The notes below the pieces were generated by a model, which was not told where the DNA came from, ran no database searches, and worked only from the letters and a program-made list of their open reading frames with translations. This document shows, piece after piece, positions 24,243-32,404 of a stretch of 64,000 nucleotides of DNA. Origin of the DNA: Amphiplicatus sp046296195 (GTDB lineage: Bacteria; Pseudomonadota; Alphaproteobacteria; Caulobacterales; Parvularculaceae); contig JBKBLR010000002.1 of the NCBI GenBank assembly GCA_046296195.1, positions 1-64,000 on the forward strand, in the 5' to 3' direction. Position numbers and translations under genes: made by a program. Position 1 is the stretch's first letter. Each line of letters opens with the position of its first letter.

Positions 24243-24938
24243 ATGGCGACGATCGCGCTTGTCGACGACGACGAAAACATCCTGACCTCGGTCTCCATGG
24301 CGCTGGAGGCCGAAGGCCACACGGTGAAGACTTACGAAGACGGCGCGAAGGCCCTCGCCGACATCACCGCTTCACCGCCCGATCTCGTCGTTTCCGACAT
24401 CAAGATGCCGACCATGGACGGCATGGAGCTGTTGCGCCGCATCCGTCAGGGCTCGGACCTTCCGCTGATCTTCCTCACCTCGAAAGACGAAGAGATCGAT
24501 GAGGTGCTCGGCCTCACCATGGGCGCGGACGATTACGTCAAGAAGCCGTTCTCGCAGCGCCTCCTCCTCGAGCGGGTGAAGGCGGTGCTCCGCCGCCGCA
24601 GCGCCGCGCCGTCGCCGACGAAGGAAGAGGAAAAGCAGATCATCCGCCGCTCGAGCCTGACGCTCGACCCGATGCGGCACGCCTGTCTGTGGAAAGGGCA
24701 GCCGGTGACGCTGACCGTCACCGAATTCCTGATCCTCGAAGCGCTCGCCCAGCGCCCGGGTTTCGTCAAAAGCCGCGATTCGCTGATGGATGCGGCCTAT
24801 GACGACCAGGTCTATGTTGATGACCGCACGATCGACAGCCACATCAAACGCATCCGCAAGAAATTCCGGATGGTCGATCCTGAATTCGACGCGGTCGAGA
24901 CGCTCTACGGCGTCGGCTACAAATATAAGGAGAGCTGA
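24243..24938 (+). CDS. chvI: Response regulator ChvI (OmpR family)
   Basis: 231 residues: receiver domain with acidic pocket VDDDEN, phospho-acceptor Asp52 (VVSDIKMP) and Lys in DDYVKKPF, then an OmpR winged helix ending RTIDSHIKRIRKKF and YGVGYKYKES. The latter matches ChvI/ChxI regulators, which control envelope, acid and host-adaptation genes in alphaproteobacteria. GAGGGA lies before the ATG. Followed after 8 nt by its kinase chvG and then hprK, the standard order; pckA, often upstream, is absent. Confidence 0.92.
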   Translation: MATIALVDDDENILTSVSMALEAEGHTVKTYEDGAKALADITASPPDLVVSDIKMPTMDGMELLRRIRQGSDLPLIFLTSKDEEIDEVLGLTMGADDYVKKPFSQRLLLERVKAVLRRRSAAPSPTKEEEKQIIRRSSLTLDPMRHACLWKGQPVTLTVTEFLILEALAQRPGFVKSRDSLMDAAYDDQVYVDDRTIDSHIKRIRKKFRMVDPEFDAVETLYGVGYKYKES

Positions 24939-24946
24939 TCGAGCGC

Positions 24947-26671
24947 ATGACCGAGGGGGCGGCTAAACGACCGCGCCGCGCCGCGCGCCGGCTGCGGCCC
25001 GGCGTCGCCGTTTCGCGGCTGACGCTGACGATCGTGCTCGCCAATTTCATCGGCCTCGTCATCCTGCTCGTCGGGTCGCTCGGCGTCACGCAATATCGCG
25101 ACGGCCTCGTTCAGGCCAAGCTCGAGGGCGTGCGCGCCCAGGCCCAGCTTTTCGCCGACGTGCTGGCGCAGGTGGCGATCAATGAAGCGGACTGCGCGCC
25201 GGTCTACGCCGACGAGGCGGCGTCAGCGGGCGCGACCGTCTGCGGGCTCGCGCTGTCGCAGCGCGACGTCAATGAGGTCTTCAACCGCGTTTGGGACAGC
25301 TTCGAAGGACGTGTACGGATCTTCGCCGCGCCCCAGACGAACGAGACGCCGCCGGTGAAAGACGCCGGCGCGCTTCTAATCGACGACGTCATGCTGCGGG
25401 CCGACGAAATCGTCGTCGAATCGCTTGCGCCCGTCGAGGAGGCGCGGGCCGACAATGCCCTCTGGCGCCTCGCGCGGTCGGCGGAGTCCTTCCTGAAGCG
25501 CTTCATGACCGGCGGCTTTCGCCGCGACGCAGAGCGACGCACGATCGAAGCCGAACTTAACGAAGCGCTCGCGTCCTCCCCCTTCGTCGAGGAGCGCGGC
25601 GCGACGTCGGTGCGCTTCAACGAGGACGGCGAACTTGTCGCTTCGGTTTCGGTGCCGATCCGGCGCGTGCAGGCGATTTACGGCGTCGTGACGGCGGAGA
25701 TCGGCGGCATCGAGGATCTTGTCGCGGATGCGCGGCTCGCGATCCTGCCCTTCTTCGGCCTTGCCTGCGCGGCGGCGCTCCTGACCTCGCTTCTCCTCAC
25801 GGCGGCGATCGCGCAGCCGATCCGCCAGCTCGCCGTCGCCGCCGACAAGGTGCGCGAGGGGATCGCCGCGGCGGGGCGGGCGCGCGTGCCGGACTTTTCA
25901 AGCCGCAAGGACGAGATCGGCGAACTTTCCTCGTCGCTGCGTTCGATGACGCAGGCGATCTACGCCCGCATCGACGCGATCGAAAGTTTCGCCGCCGACG
26001 TCGCCCATGAGCTCAAGAACCCGCTGACCTCGATCAGGAGCGCGACGGAGACGCTCGACATCGCGACGAAACCGGAGGCGCGCGAAAAGCTGCTCAACGT
26101 CATCAAGAAAGACGTCGCCCGCATGGACCGGCTGATCACCGACATATCGAACGCCTCGCGGCTAGACGCCGAGCTGGCGCGCGAGGCGCGAGAGGCGGTC
26201 GACCTCAGGAAGCTGCTTGCCGACATCGCCGAGCTTTACCGGATGACGGTGAAGGAGAATGAGGCCCGGGTTTCCTTCGATCCGTCAGGCGCTCCGGTCT
26301 ATCTCTTCGGCAATGCGAGCGCGCTCGGGCAGGTTTTCCGCAATCTCATCGACAATGCGCGATCCTTCTCGCCGCCGGGCGGGGAGGTTCGCGTCTTCCT
26401 CGTCCCGCCGACCGACCGTGAGCGCATCATCCAGGTGATCGTCGACGATGACGGGCCCGGCATTCCGCCCGACGCGCTCGAGAAGATTTTCTCCCGCTTT
26501 TACACCAAGCGACCGCAAGGATCCGCCTTCGGCAACAATTCCGGTCTTGGCCTGGCCATTTCTCGCCAGATCGTCACGAGCCATGACGGCCTCATCTGGG
26601 CGGAGAACCGCACCGACGAGAACGGCGCGCGTTTGGGCGCCCGTTTCGTGGTGGAGCTGCCGGCGGCGTGA
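24947..26671 (+). CDS. chvG: Sensor histidine kinase ChvG
   Basis: 574 residues: one membrane helix at about residues 24-46, a periplasmic sensor region of about 220 residues, a second helix (FFGLACAAALLTSLLLTAAI), a HAMP domain, HisKA with His354 (ADVAHELKNPLTSIRSATE), and HATPase with NLIDNARSF, DDDGPGIP and GLGLAISRQI. Partner of ChvI; in relatives ExoR in the periplasm represses it. It ends 1 nt before hprK, indicating a single transcript with the PTS genes. Confidence 0.93.
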   Translation: MTEGAAKRPRRAARRLRPGVAVSRLTLTIVLANFIGLVILLVGSLGVTQYRDGLVQAKLEGVRAQAQLFADVLAQVAINEADCAPVYADEAASAGATVCGLALSQRDVNEVFNRVWDSFEGRVRIFAAPQTNETPPVKDAGALLIDDVMLRADEIVVESLAPVEEARADNALWRLARSAESFLKRFMTGGFRRDAERRTIEAELNEALASSPFVEERGATSVRFNEDGELVASVSVPIRRVQAIYGVVTAEIGGIEDLVADARLAILPFFGLACAAALLTSLLLTAAIAQPIRQLAVAADKVREGIAAAGRARVPDFSSRKDEIGELSSSLRSMTQAIYARIDAIESFAADVAHELKNPLTSIRSATETLDIATKPEAREKLLNVIKKDVARMDRLITDISNASRLDAELAREAREAVDLRKLLADIAELYRMTVKENEARVSFDPSGAPVYLFGNASALGQVFRNLIDNARSFSPPGGEVRVFLVPPTDRERIIQVIVDDDGPGIPPDALEKIFSRFYTKRPQGSAFGNNSGLGLAISRQIVTSHDGLIWAENRTDENGARLGARFVVELPAA

Positions 26672-26672
26672 C

Positions 26673-27164
26673 ATGGTTTTGCCCGGCGCGACGCTGATCC
26701 ACGCAAGCGCCATCGGGCTCGCGGTCGACCGCGACGGCCCGCTGGCGGGCGTTCTCATCCTCGGACCTTCCGGCGCCGGGAAAACCTCCCTGGCGCTCGC
26801 GGCGATTGAGTCCTGCCTGTTCAGGCGCACCATTCTCGTCGCCGACGATCAGGTCGCCGTCGGTCCCGGCGGCGAGGCCGCTGCGCCTCAATCGCTTCAG
26901 GGCCTTATCGAAGTGCGCGGCTTCGGCCCTGCGCGCGTTCCATATGCGCCTTCAGCAAAGCTCGTCGTCGCGGTCGATCTCGGCGCCGAAGCCGGGCGCG
27001 TTCCCAAGCGCGGTCAGCGCGCCATTGCGCGCGGAGTGAGCCTGCCGATCTTTCCCTTTCGCTGGGCGGGCGCCGAGGCGACGGCGACCCATCGACTTCG
27101 GGTCATGGTTCGGCAAGTTTTGTGTGGACAAATCGGCGAAGACCCGCAGGATGCGCGGCCTTGA
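26673..27164 (+). CDS. hprK: HPr kinase/phosphorylase, short alphaproteobacterial form
   Basis: Phosphorylates HPr on serine. 163 residues containing only the catalytic domain: Walker A LILGPSGAGKTSLAL, the VADDQV strand, and the C-terminal LIEVRGFG motif (family signature). The N-terminal domain of Firmicutes HprK is missing, as is normal for alphaproteobacteria. The ATG at 26673 begins MVLPGATLIHASAIGL. It directly follows chvG and precedes EIIA-Man and HPr. Confidence 0.9.
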   Translation: MVLPGATLIHASAIGLAVDRDGPLAGVLILGPSGAGKTSLALAAIESCLFRRTILVADDQVAVGPGGEAAAPQSLQGLIEVRGFGPARVPYAPSAKLVVAVDLGAEAGRVPKRGQRAIARGVSLPIFPFRWAGAEATATHRLRVMVRQVLCGQIGEDPQDARP

Positions 27165-27181
27165 AGGGGTTAGCAGCCGGC

Positions 27182-27589
27182 ATGATCGGCCTTGTGATCG
27201 TCACCCATGGAAGGCTGGCGGAGGATTTTGTCGCCGCCGTCGAGCATGTCGTCGGGCCGCAATCGGCGATCGAGACGGTTGCGATCGCCGCTGACGACGA
27301 CATGGAGCGTCGGCGCAGCGATATTCTCGCCGCGGCGCGGCGGGTCGACGACGGCGGCGGCGTCATCATTCTCACCGACATGTTCGGCGGCACGCCCTCC
27401 AATCTCGCCATTTCCGTCATGGCGCGGGCGAACGCCGAGGTCATCGCGGGCGTCAACCTGCCGATGCTGATCAAGCTCGCCCAGGTGCGCGCCGACAAGC
27501 CGCTTAAGGACGCCGTCGCCGCCGCGCATGAAGCGGGGCGCAAATATATCAACGTCGCGTCCTGGGTGCTGAGCGGCGACCGCGGGTGA
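27182..27589 (+). CDS. PTS EIIA component, mannose family (EIIA-Man)
   Basis: 135 residues starting MIGLVIVTHGRLAEDF; His9 is the phosphorylation site. Further family motifs: GGGVIILTDMFGGTPSNLAI. There are no sugar-specific EIIB/C/D genes here, so this is a regulatory phosphotransfer protein, as in other alphaproteobacteria. The ATG 27182 start is set by homology; the Shine-Dalgarno (AAGGGG) is about 12 nt away. It lies 17 nt after hprK. Confidence 0.92.
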   Translation: MIGLVIVTHGRLAEDFVAAVEHVVGPQSAIETVAIAADDDMERRRSDILAAARRVDDGGGVIILTDMFGGTPSNLAISVMARANAEVIAGVNLPMLIKLAQVRADKPLKDAVAAAHEAGRKYINVASWVLSGDRG

Positions 27590-27593
27590 GGCG

Positions 27594-27884
27594 ATGCCCG
27601 GCGAAGATCCGACGGAAGTCTCTGCGGATGTGATCGTTTCCAACCGGCGCGGCCTTCACGCGCGCGCCTCGGCGAAATTCGCCGCGGTCGCGGGTTCGTT
27701 CGACGCCGTCGTGCGCGTGACGAAGGACGGGATCACCGTCGGCGCGCGCTCGATCATGGGCCTGATGATGCTCGGCGCGGGCGCAGGTTCGAAGATCACG
27801 ATCACTGCCGCCGGCGCGCAGGCGCGCGAAGCGCTCGAAACGCTCATCGGCCTCCTCGCCGACAAGTTCGGCGAAGGCGAGTAG
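27594..27884 (+). CDS. ptsH: Phosphocarrier protein HPr
   Basis: 96 residues with the EI-dependent phosphorylation site His22 in NRRGLHARASAKF and the HprK site Ser53 in ARSIMGLMMLGAG. Both regulatory sites are intact, matching the hprK gene two positions upstream. It starts 4 nt after the EIIA stop. Enzyme I (ptsP or ptsI) is not in the window. Confidence 0.95.
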   Translation: MPGEDPTEVSADVIVSNRRGLHARASAKFAAVAGSFDAVVRVTKDGITVGARSIMGLMMLGAGAGSKITITAAGAQAREALETLIGLLADKFGEGE

Positions 27885-27896
27885 CCTTTGATCCTC

Positions 27897-28009
27897 GCGC
27901 CTTGATCCGGAATCAAGGCGCTCGACCCAGTTTTTTGGTTGTCGCGGCGTTCGCCGCTTCGCGCCTTGCTCGCTCAAAACCGCCCGCAGTTTTACGCACG
28001 CCGCTCTAG
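27897..28009. repeat. Dispersed palindromic repeat, copy B
   Basis: About 113 bp, homologous to 11569-11680. It opens with a perfect 10-bp hairpin GCGCCTTGAT-CCGGA-ATCAAGGCGC (27897-27921), followed 9 nt later by TTTTTT, which could terminate the ptsH transcript, and contains a second hairpin GCGGCGTTCGCCGC (27944-27957). It ends in CGCCGCTCTAG, where the minus-strand CTA gives the stop codon of the efflux adaptor gene (28006-28008), exactly as copy A does for another gene. Confidence 0.88.
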
Positions 28010-29139
28010 CTCAAGGCGCCGGCCGGCGCGCCGCCCTGCACGAGCACTTTCTGCCCGTCGCGCAGGCGCTCGCCGCCGCGAATGACGACGCGCTCGCCCG
28101 CCTTGATGTCGCCGATGACCTCGATGAGGTCGCCGTCGGCGGCGCCGATTTCGACGTCGGCCTGACGTGCGGCGTCGTCGTCGCCGACGACGAAGACGCT
28201 GACGCGGTCGGCGCGCAGGATGAGCGCGTCGCGGTGGACGGCAAGGACGCGCTTCTTCGCCGTGCGCGGCAGGCGGACCTCGACGGCGGCGCCGACGCGC
28301 CAGCCCGTCTTCGGCAATCCGAGGCGGACTTCGAGCGTGCGCGTCTGCTCATCGCCGACCGGCACGACGGCCCGCACGGCGGCGTCGATCGTCTGGTCGC
28401 CGTTCCTGACCGCGATGACGTCGCCCGGAGCGAGGCTCGCAAGGAGGGCGTCAGAAGCGCGCGCGGTGACTTCAAGCGCCTCGGTGTTGACGAGACGGAC
28501 GATCGGCGCGCCCGGGCTTACGAACTCGCCGACATCGGTCTGGCGCGCGACGATGCGACCGGCGAAGGGCGCTTTCACCTCGGTGCGCTCGAGCGCCGTC
28601 TCCGCGCGCCGCAGCGAGACGCGGGCGCGCGCAAGATCGTGGCGGGCGGCGTCGCGGTTGGCGCGCAGCTCGTCGATCGCGGCCTCGGATTCGCCGCCGT
28701 CCTCGCCCAGCGCTTCATAGCGCTCGACGAGTTTTGAAAGCTGGTCGGCGCGCGCGGCGAGCCGGCCGACATCGGCGCGCGCCTCATCGCGGCTCGCGGC
28801 GGCGTCGGCAGGATCGATACGGGCGATGATCTCGCCCTTTGCGACCTCGGCGCCGACCTCGGCGACCCAGAGGACGGGGCCGGGCGTTGCGGCTGCGATC
28901 TGGCTGTCGCTCATTGACACGACAGAGCCAGGCGCGCCGGCGTGGGGCGCAAGTTCGGTCATCACCGCTTCAGCGACCCGGACCGGCGCCGGCGGCGGCC
29001 CCTGGGGCGCGGTCGCCTGCGCGGCGTCAGCCTTGGGCTGGAAGACGCCTGTGAGGATGACGCCGCCGGCGGCGAGCGACAATGCGCCGGCCGCGGCGAG
29101 GACTTTGTGCCTTCTTAGAAACGTGCGCGTCGCGTTCAT
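28006..29139 (-). CDS. RND efflux periplasmic adaptor (membrane fusion protein)
   Basis: 377 residues. An N-terminal membrane anchor (VLAAAGALSLAAGGVILTGV) is followed by a barrel-sandwich hybrid split by a helical hairpin (about residues 105-185, rich in Arg/Ala/Glu) and ending KAPFAGRIVARQTDVGEFV, then beta-barrel and membrane-proximal domains. ATG 29139 has GGAGG 9 nt upstream, preferred over an ATG at 29160 that overlaps the permease stop without a Shine-Dalgarno. Works with the RND permease immediately upstream; no outer-membrane factor gene is adjacent. Its stop lies in the dispersed repeat. Confidence 0.9.
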   Translation of the reverse strand: MNATRTFLRRHKVLAAAGALSLAAGGVILTGVFQPKADAAQATAPQGPPPAPVRVAEAVMTELAPHAGAPGSVVSMSDSQIAAATPGPVLWVAEVGAEVAKGEIIARIDPADAAASRDEARADVGRLAARADQLSKLVERYEALGEDGGESEAAIDELRANRDAARHDLARARVSLRRAETALERTEVKAPFAGRIVARQTDVGEFVSPGAPIVRLVNTEALEVTARASDALLASLAPGDVIAVRNGDQTIDAAVRAVVPVGDEQTRTLEVRLGLPKTGWRVGAAVEVRLPRTAKKRVLAVHRDALILRADRVSVFVVGDDDAARQADVEIGAADGDLIEVIGDIKAGERVVIRGGERLRDGQKVLVQGGAPAGALS

Positions 29140-29156
29140 GTCACGGATCCTCCAAT

Positions 29157-32100
29157 TCATTCGGCAGGCTGAAAGACGAGCCCGCCCGCGGGCGCGCCCG
29201 TCTTTTTCGCGGCGCCGAGCTGCAGCAGCGCCGGCGTCAGCATCAGGGTGAAAACGGTCGACACGGTCATGCCGCCGAAAATGACCGTCGCAAGGCCGCG
29301 GTAAATCTGAGCGCCCTCGCCGGGGGCGAGGATCAGCGGCGCCATCCCCATCAGCGTCGTCGCGGTGGTCATGAAAATCGGACGAATGCGGAGCCGCAGC
29401 GCCTCGCGCACTGCGTTTTCGCGAGACAAACCCTCGGCTTCCGACTGGCGCGCCTGTTCAACGAGCAGGATCGCGTTGTTGACGACGATGCCAAGGAGAA
29501 TGATGAATCCGATCATGCCGAGAAGATCGAGCGGCGTCGGATTGACGAGGTTCAGCAGTCTGATCGCAATAATGCCGCCGACCGCCGCCATTGGAATGGT
29601 GATAAGGACGATCGCCGCGTCGCGCACCGACTTGAACAGCGCCGCCATGATGAGGAACAGGATCGCGACGGCGAGCAGGAAATTGCCGCCGAGATTGCCG
29701 AGGGCGCGTTTCAGGCTGTCCGCCTCGCCGGCGTATTTCACTGACGCGCCTTCGGGCAGCGCGGCGTAGATGTCCTTTTCGGCCTTTTCCTTGATCGTCG
29801 TGACGATGTCGCCGAGCGCGAGGCCCTCCGGCGCGTTGATCGCCAGCGACAGCGTGCGCCGTCCGTCGATGCGGGAGATCTGCTGCGGGCCGACCGTGCG
29901 GCGAAAACTTGCAAGATCCCCGAGGGGCACGACGCCGCGCAACGGCGTCGCGATCGGCACCGTCGAAAGATATTCAGGCTCGCCCCATTCTTCGGCCTTG
30001 AGGATGATGTCGATGCGTCCGTCGCGGTGGAAGAATTCGCCGAGCCACAGGCCGTCGCCGAGCGCACGCACCGCGCTTGCAACGCTTTGACGCGTAATAC
30101 CTGCTTCGGCGATGCGGCGGTCGTTCGGCAGGAGCGTGATTTCCGGCGTCACCACCTGCGGGTCGGGGTTCGGCCAGACAGTGGCGCCGGGCAGCGCCGC
30201 GGTGATGATGTCGATGACGGCGGGCGCGGAGCCCATCAACGCGGCATAATCGGCGGCCTGGAGATCGATGCGGAAATCGCCGCCGCCGCCGAAATCGCCG
30301 AATAATTCACCCTGCCGCGCGAACGCCCTCGTGTCGGGAAACCCGGCGAGGATCTCCTCGTTCACGATCTTCTCGAGCCGCGCCATGTCGGACTGCTTCT
30401 TCGGGCGCACGCCGATATTGCCGCCCCAGTTGCCGGAATAGAGGTAATAGTTGAGCAGCGCGGGCTCTTTCTCGCCTTTCATGTAAGGATCGAGCCGTTT
30501 GACGACCACTTCGGCGAACTCCTCGCGGATGGTGTCGGCGTTGGCGCCTGAGGGAAAGCCGATGAAGCCGTCGATCGCCGCGCGCTTGACCGGCGGAAGA
30601 TAGTTGAGCGACGGGAAAAGGAGGATGCTCAGCATCGCAGGACTAATGGTCAGTCCTCCGATCCAGGCCGCGCGCCGCGCCGGCGTCGCGGTCAACGCCA
30701 TGATCGCATCAGGCGCGCGATTGAAGAAGCCGCCCGCTTTCACCGCCGCCGCCTTCGGGCGCGCCTTCATGAAATAGGCTGCCGCCGTCGGCAACACGCT
30801 CGCGGCCGCAATGAGGCTGCAAATGACGGCGATCGCGATCGTCAGCGCGAGGTCGGAAAAGAGCTGCCCCTCGACGTCCTCGAAGAACATCACCGGCGCG
30901 AAGACGGCGACTGTCGTCACCGTCGATGCGAAGAGCGCGCCGAAGACCTGTCCGACGGCCTTCGATGCCGCCTCGCGCGGTTCAAGGCCTTCCTCGCGCA
31001 GCCTGACGAAATTCTCCATGACGACGATCGCCGCGTCGAGCACCATGCCCGTCGCAAAAGCAAGGCCCGCCAGCGAGATGACGTTGATCGAGCGTCCGGT
31101 GAGGTTGAGAACTACCACTGTCGCTGCGAGGCAAACGGGAATGGCGAGCGCGATCAGCAAGGTCGCCGTCGTCCGTCGCAGGAACGCCCACAGGACGCCC
31201 GTCGCCAGAAGCACGCCGAGGAACAGGTTCCCGGTCAGCATCGACAGCGCGTTCTTGATGAAGAGCGATGGATCGAAGCTCTTGTGGATGGCGTAGCCGA
31301 GCTCGGCGAGAGGGCCCTCATTAAGCTCGGTGATCTTCTTCGTGATCGCATCGATGGCGGCGAGCGTGTTCGCGCCGGGTTCGCGCAGGACGCGCATGCC
31401 GATCGCTGGGTTGCCGTTCTGATAGACGACGCCGCCGCCGCGATCATTCACCACCGCGACTTTGGCGAGATCGCCGAGCCGGATCGGCGCCCCGTTCCGC
31501 CATGCGAGGATCGTGTCTTCGAGCTGTTCGGCCGTATACCGGCCTTCAAAGCGCATGGTGTAGCTGCGGCGTCCGACGTCGATCGAGCCGCCGGTGACGT
31601 CTGAAGACCGGTTCACGGTCGCAGCGATCTCGTCGATGGTCACGCCGAGCTGGGCGAGACGGAAGGGATCGAAGGAGATGCGCACGATCTCCTCGCCGTC
31701 ATCCGAATTGACGTCGACGCCGGCGACGCCCTCAATCGATTCGAGTTCCGGCGCGATGCGGTTTTCGGCGAATTCGCTCAGCTTTGCGGCCCCGCCTTCG
31801 TTTCCGGGCAAGCGCTGCAGGAAGAGGAAAATGAGCGTCTCGCTGGCTGCGCCGCCGCCATTGTTGTTGATCTGCGGACGGTCAGCGTCGGCGGGCAGGC
31901 CCCGCACGCGCTGCAGGCGGCTCGTCACTTCCGTCAGCGCCTTGTCCATGTCAGTCCCGAGCGCGAATTCGAGGTTGATGAAGCCGCCGCCCGCATTCGA
32001 CCATGACTGCATCGATTTGAGGCCGGGGGCCCCGCGCAGCTCCCGCTCGATCGGATCGATGATCTCGCTTTCAACCTCGCGCGGCGAGGCCGCGCGCCAG

Positions 32101-32282
32101 CCCGTCCATACGCCGAGAACCGGCCGTTCGATATTCGGCAAAAGCTGGATCGGAAGGCGCGTGAGCGACACGCCGCCGAAGAGGAAGATGGCGGCGAGCA
32201 CGACCGCGAGGGCTGCAGGATATTTGAGGCAAAGCTTTGTGAGGCCCATGTCGATCACCGTCGATGCGCGCGCGAGCGACAT
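29157..32282 (-). CDS. RND efflux permease, AcrB/Swr-type (HAE1-like)
   Basis: 1041 residues, 12 predicted membrane helices and two large periplasmic loops. Recognisable features: the first helix after a short N-terminus (YPAALAVVLAAIFLFGGVSL), helix 4 with GMVLDAAIVVMENFVR (proton-relay Asp), the repeat PMAAVGGIIAIRLL in the second half and GIVVNNAILLVEQARQSE. A proton-driven drug or metabolite exporter. The start at 32282 is used; ATG 32249 (MGLTKLCLKYP) is a plausible alternative. It precedes its adaptor gene by 17 nt on the same strand. No TetR/MarR regulator is adjacent. Confidence 0.92.
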   Translation of the reverse strand: MSLARASTVIDMGLTKLCLKYPAALAVVLAAIFLFGGVSLTRLPIQLLPNIERPVLGVWTGWRAASPREVESEIIDPIERELRGAPGLKSMQSWSNAGGGFINLEFALGTDMDKALTEVTSRLQRVRGLPADADRPQINNNGGGAASETLIFLFLQRLPGNEGGAAKLSEFAENRIAPELESIEGVAGVDVNSDDGEEIVRISFDPFRLAQLGVTIDEIAATVNRSSDVTGGSIDVGRRSYTMRFEGRYTAEQLEDTILAWRNGAPIRLGDLAKVAVVNDRGGGVVYQNGNPAIGMRVLREPGANTLAAIDAITKKITELNEGPLAELGYAIHKSFDPSLFIKNALSMLTGNLFLGVLLATGVLWAFLRRTTATLLIALAIPVCLAATVVVLNLTGRSINVISLAGLAFATGMVLDAAIVVMENFVRLREEGLEPREAASKAVGQVFGALFASTVTTVAVFAPVMFFEDVEGQLFSDLALTIAIAVICSLIAAASVLPTAAAYFMKARPKAAAVKAGGFFNRAPDAIMALTATPARRAAWIGGLTISPAMLSILLFPSLNYLPPVKRAAIDGFIGFPSGANADTIREEFAEVVVKRLDPYMKGEKEPALLNYYLYSGNWGGNIGVRPKKQSDMARLEKIVNEEILAGFPDTRAFARQGELFGDFGGGGDFRIDLQAADYAALMGSAPAVIDIITAALPGATVWPNPDPQVVTPEITLLPNDRRIAEAGITRQSVASAVRALGDGLWLGEFFHRDGRIDIILKAEEWGEPEYLSTVPIATPLRGVVPLGDLASFRRTVGPQQISRIDGRRTLSLAINAPEGLALGDIVTTIKEKAEKDIYAALPEGASVKYAGEADSLKRALGNLGGNFLLAVAILFLIMAALFKSVRDAAIVLITIPMAAVGGIIAIRLLNLVNPTPLDLLGMIGFIILLGIVVNNAILLVEQARQSEAEGLSRENAVREALRLRIRPIFMTTATTLMGMAPLILAPGEGAQIYRGLATVIFGGMTVSTVFTLMLTPALLQLGAAKKTGAPAGGLVFQPAE

Positions 32283-32317
32283 TTGTCGCTCGTCAGCATA
32301 AGCCTTGTTTCAAGGCT

Positions 32318-32359
32318 GAATAACAAGGGGCCGCCGATCGTGTTTCGACCAACGGCCCC
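32318..32359 (-). terminator. Possible terminator after the M56 gene
   Basis: GGGGCCG (32327-32333) pairs with CGGCCCC (32353-32359) around a 19-nt loop; on the minus strand it is followed by TTGTTATT. Just beyond, a second short hairpin AGCCTTG-TTT-CAAGGCT occupies 32301-32317, in front of the RND start. The loop is long, so this could instead be a regulatory structure in the RND leader. Confidence 0.4.
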
Positions 32360-32404
32360 GATGACGCGGCGAGCGGATAACTCGATACGACGAAGCGAAA
32401 GGCG

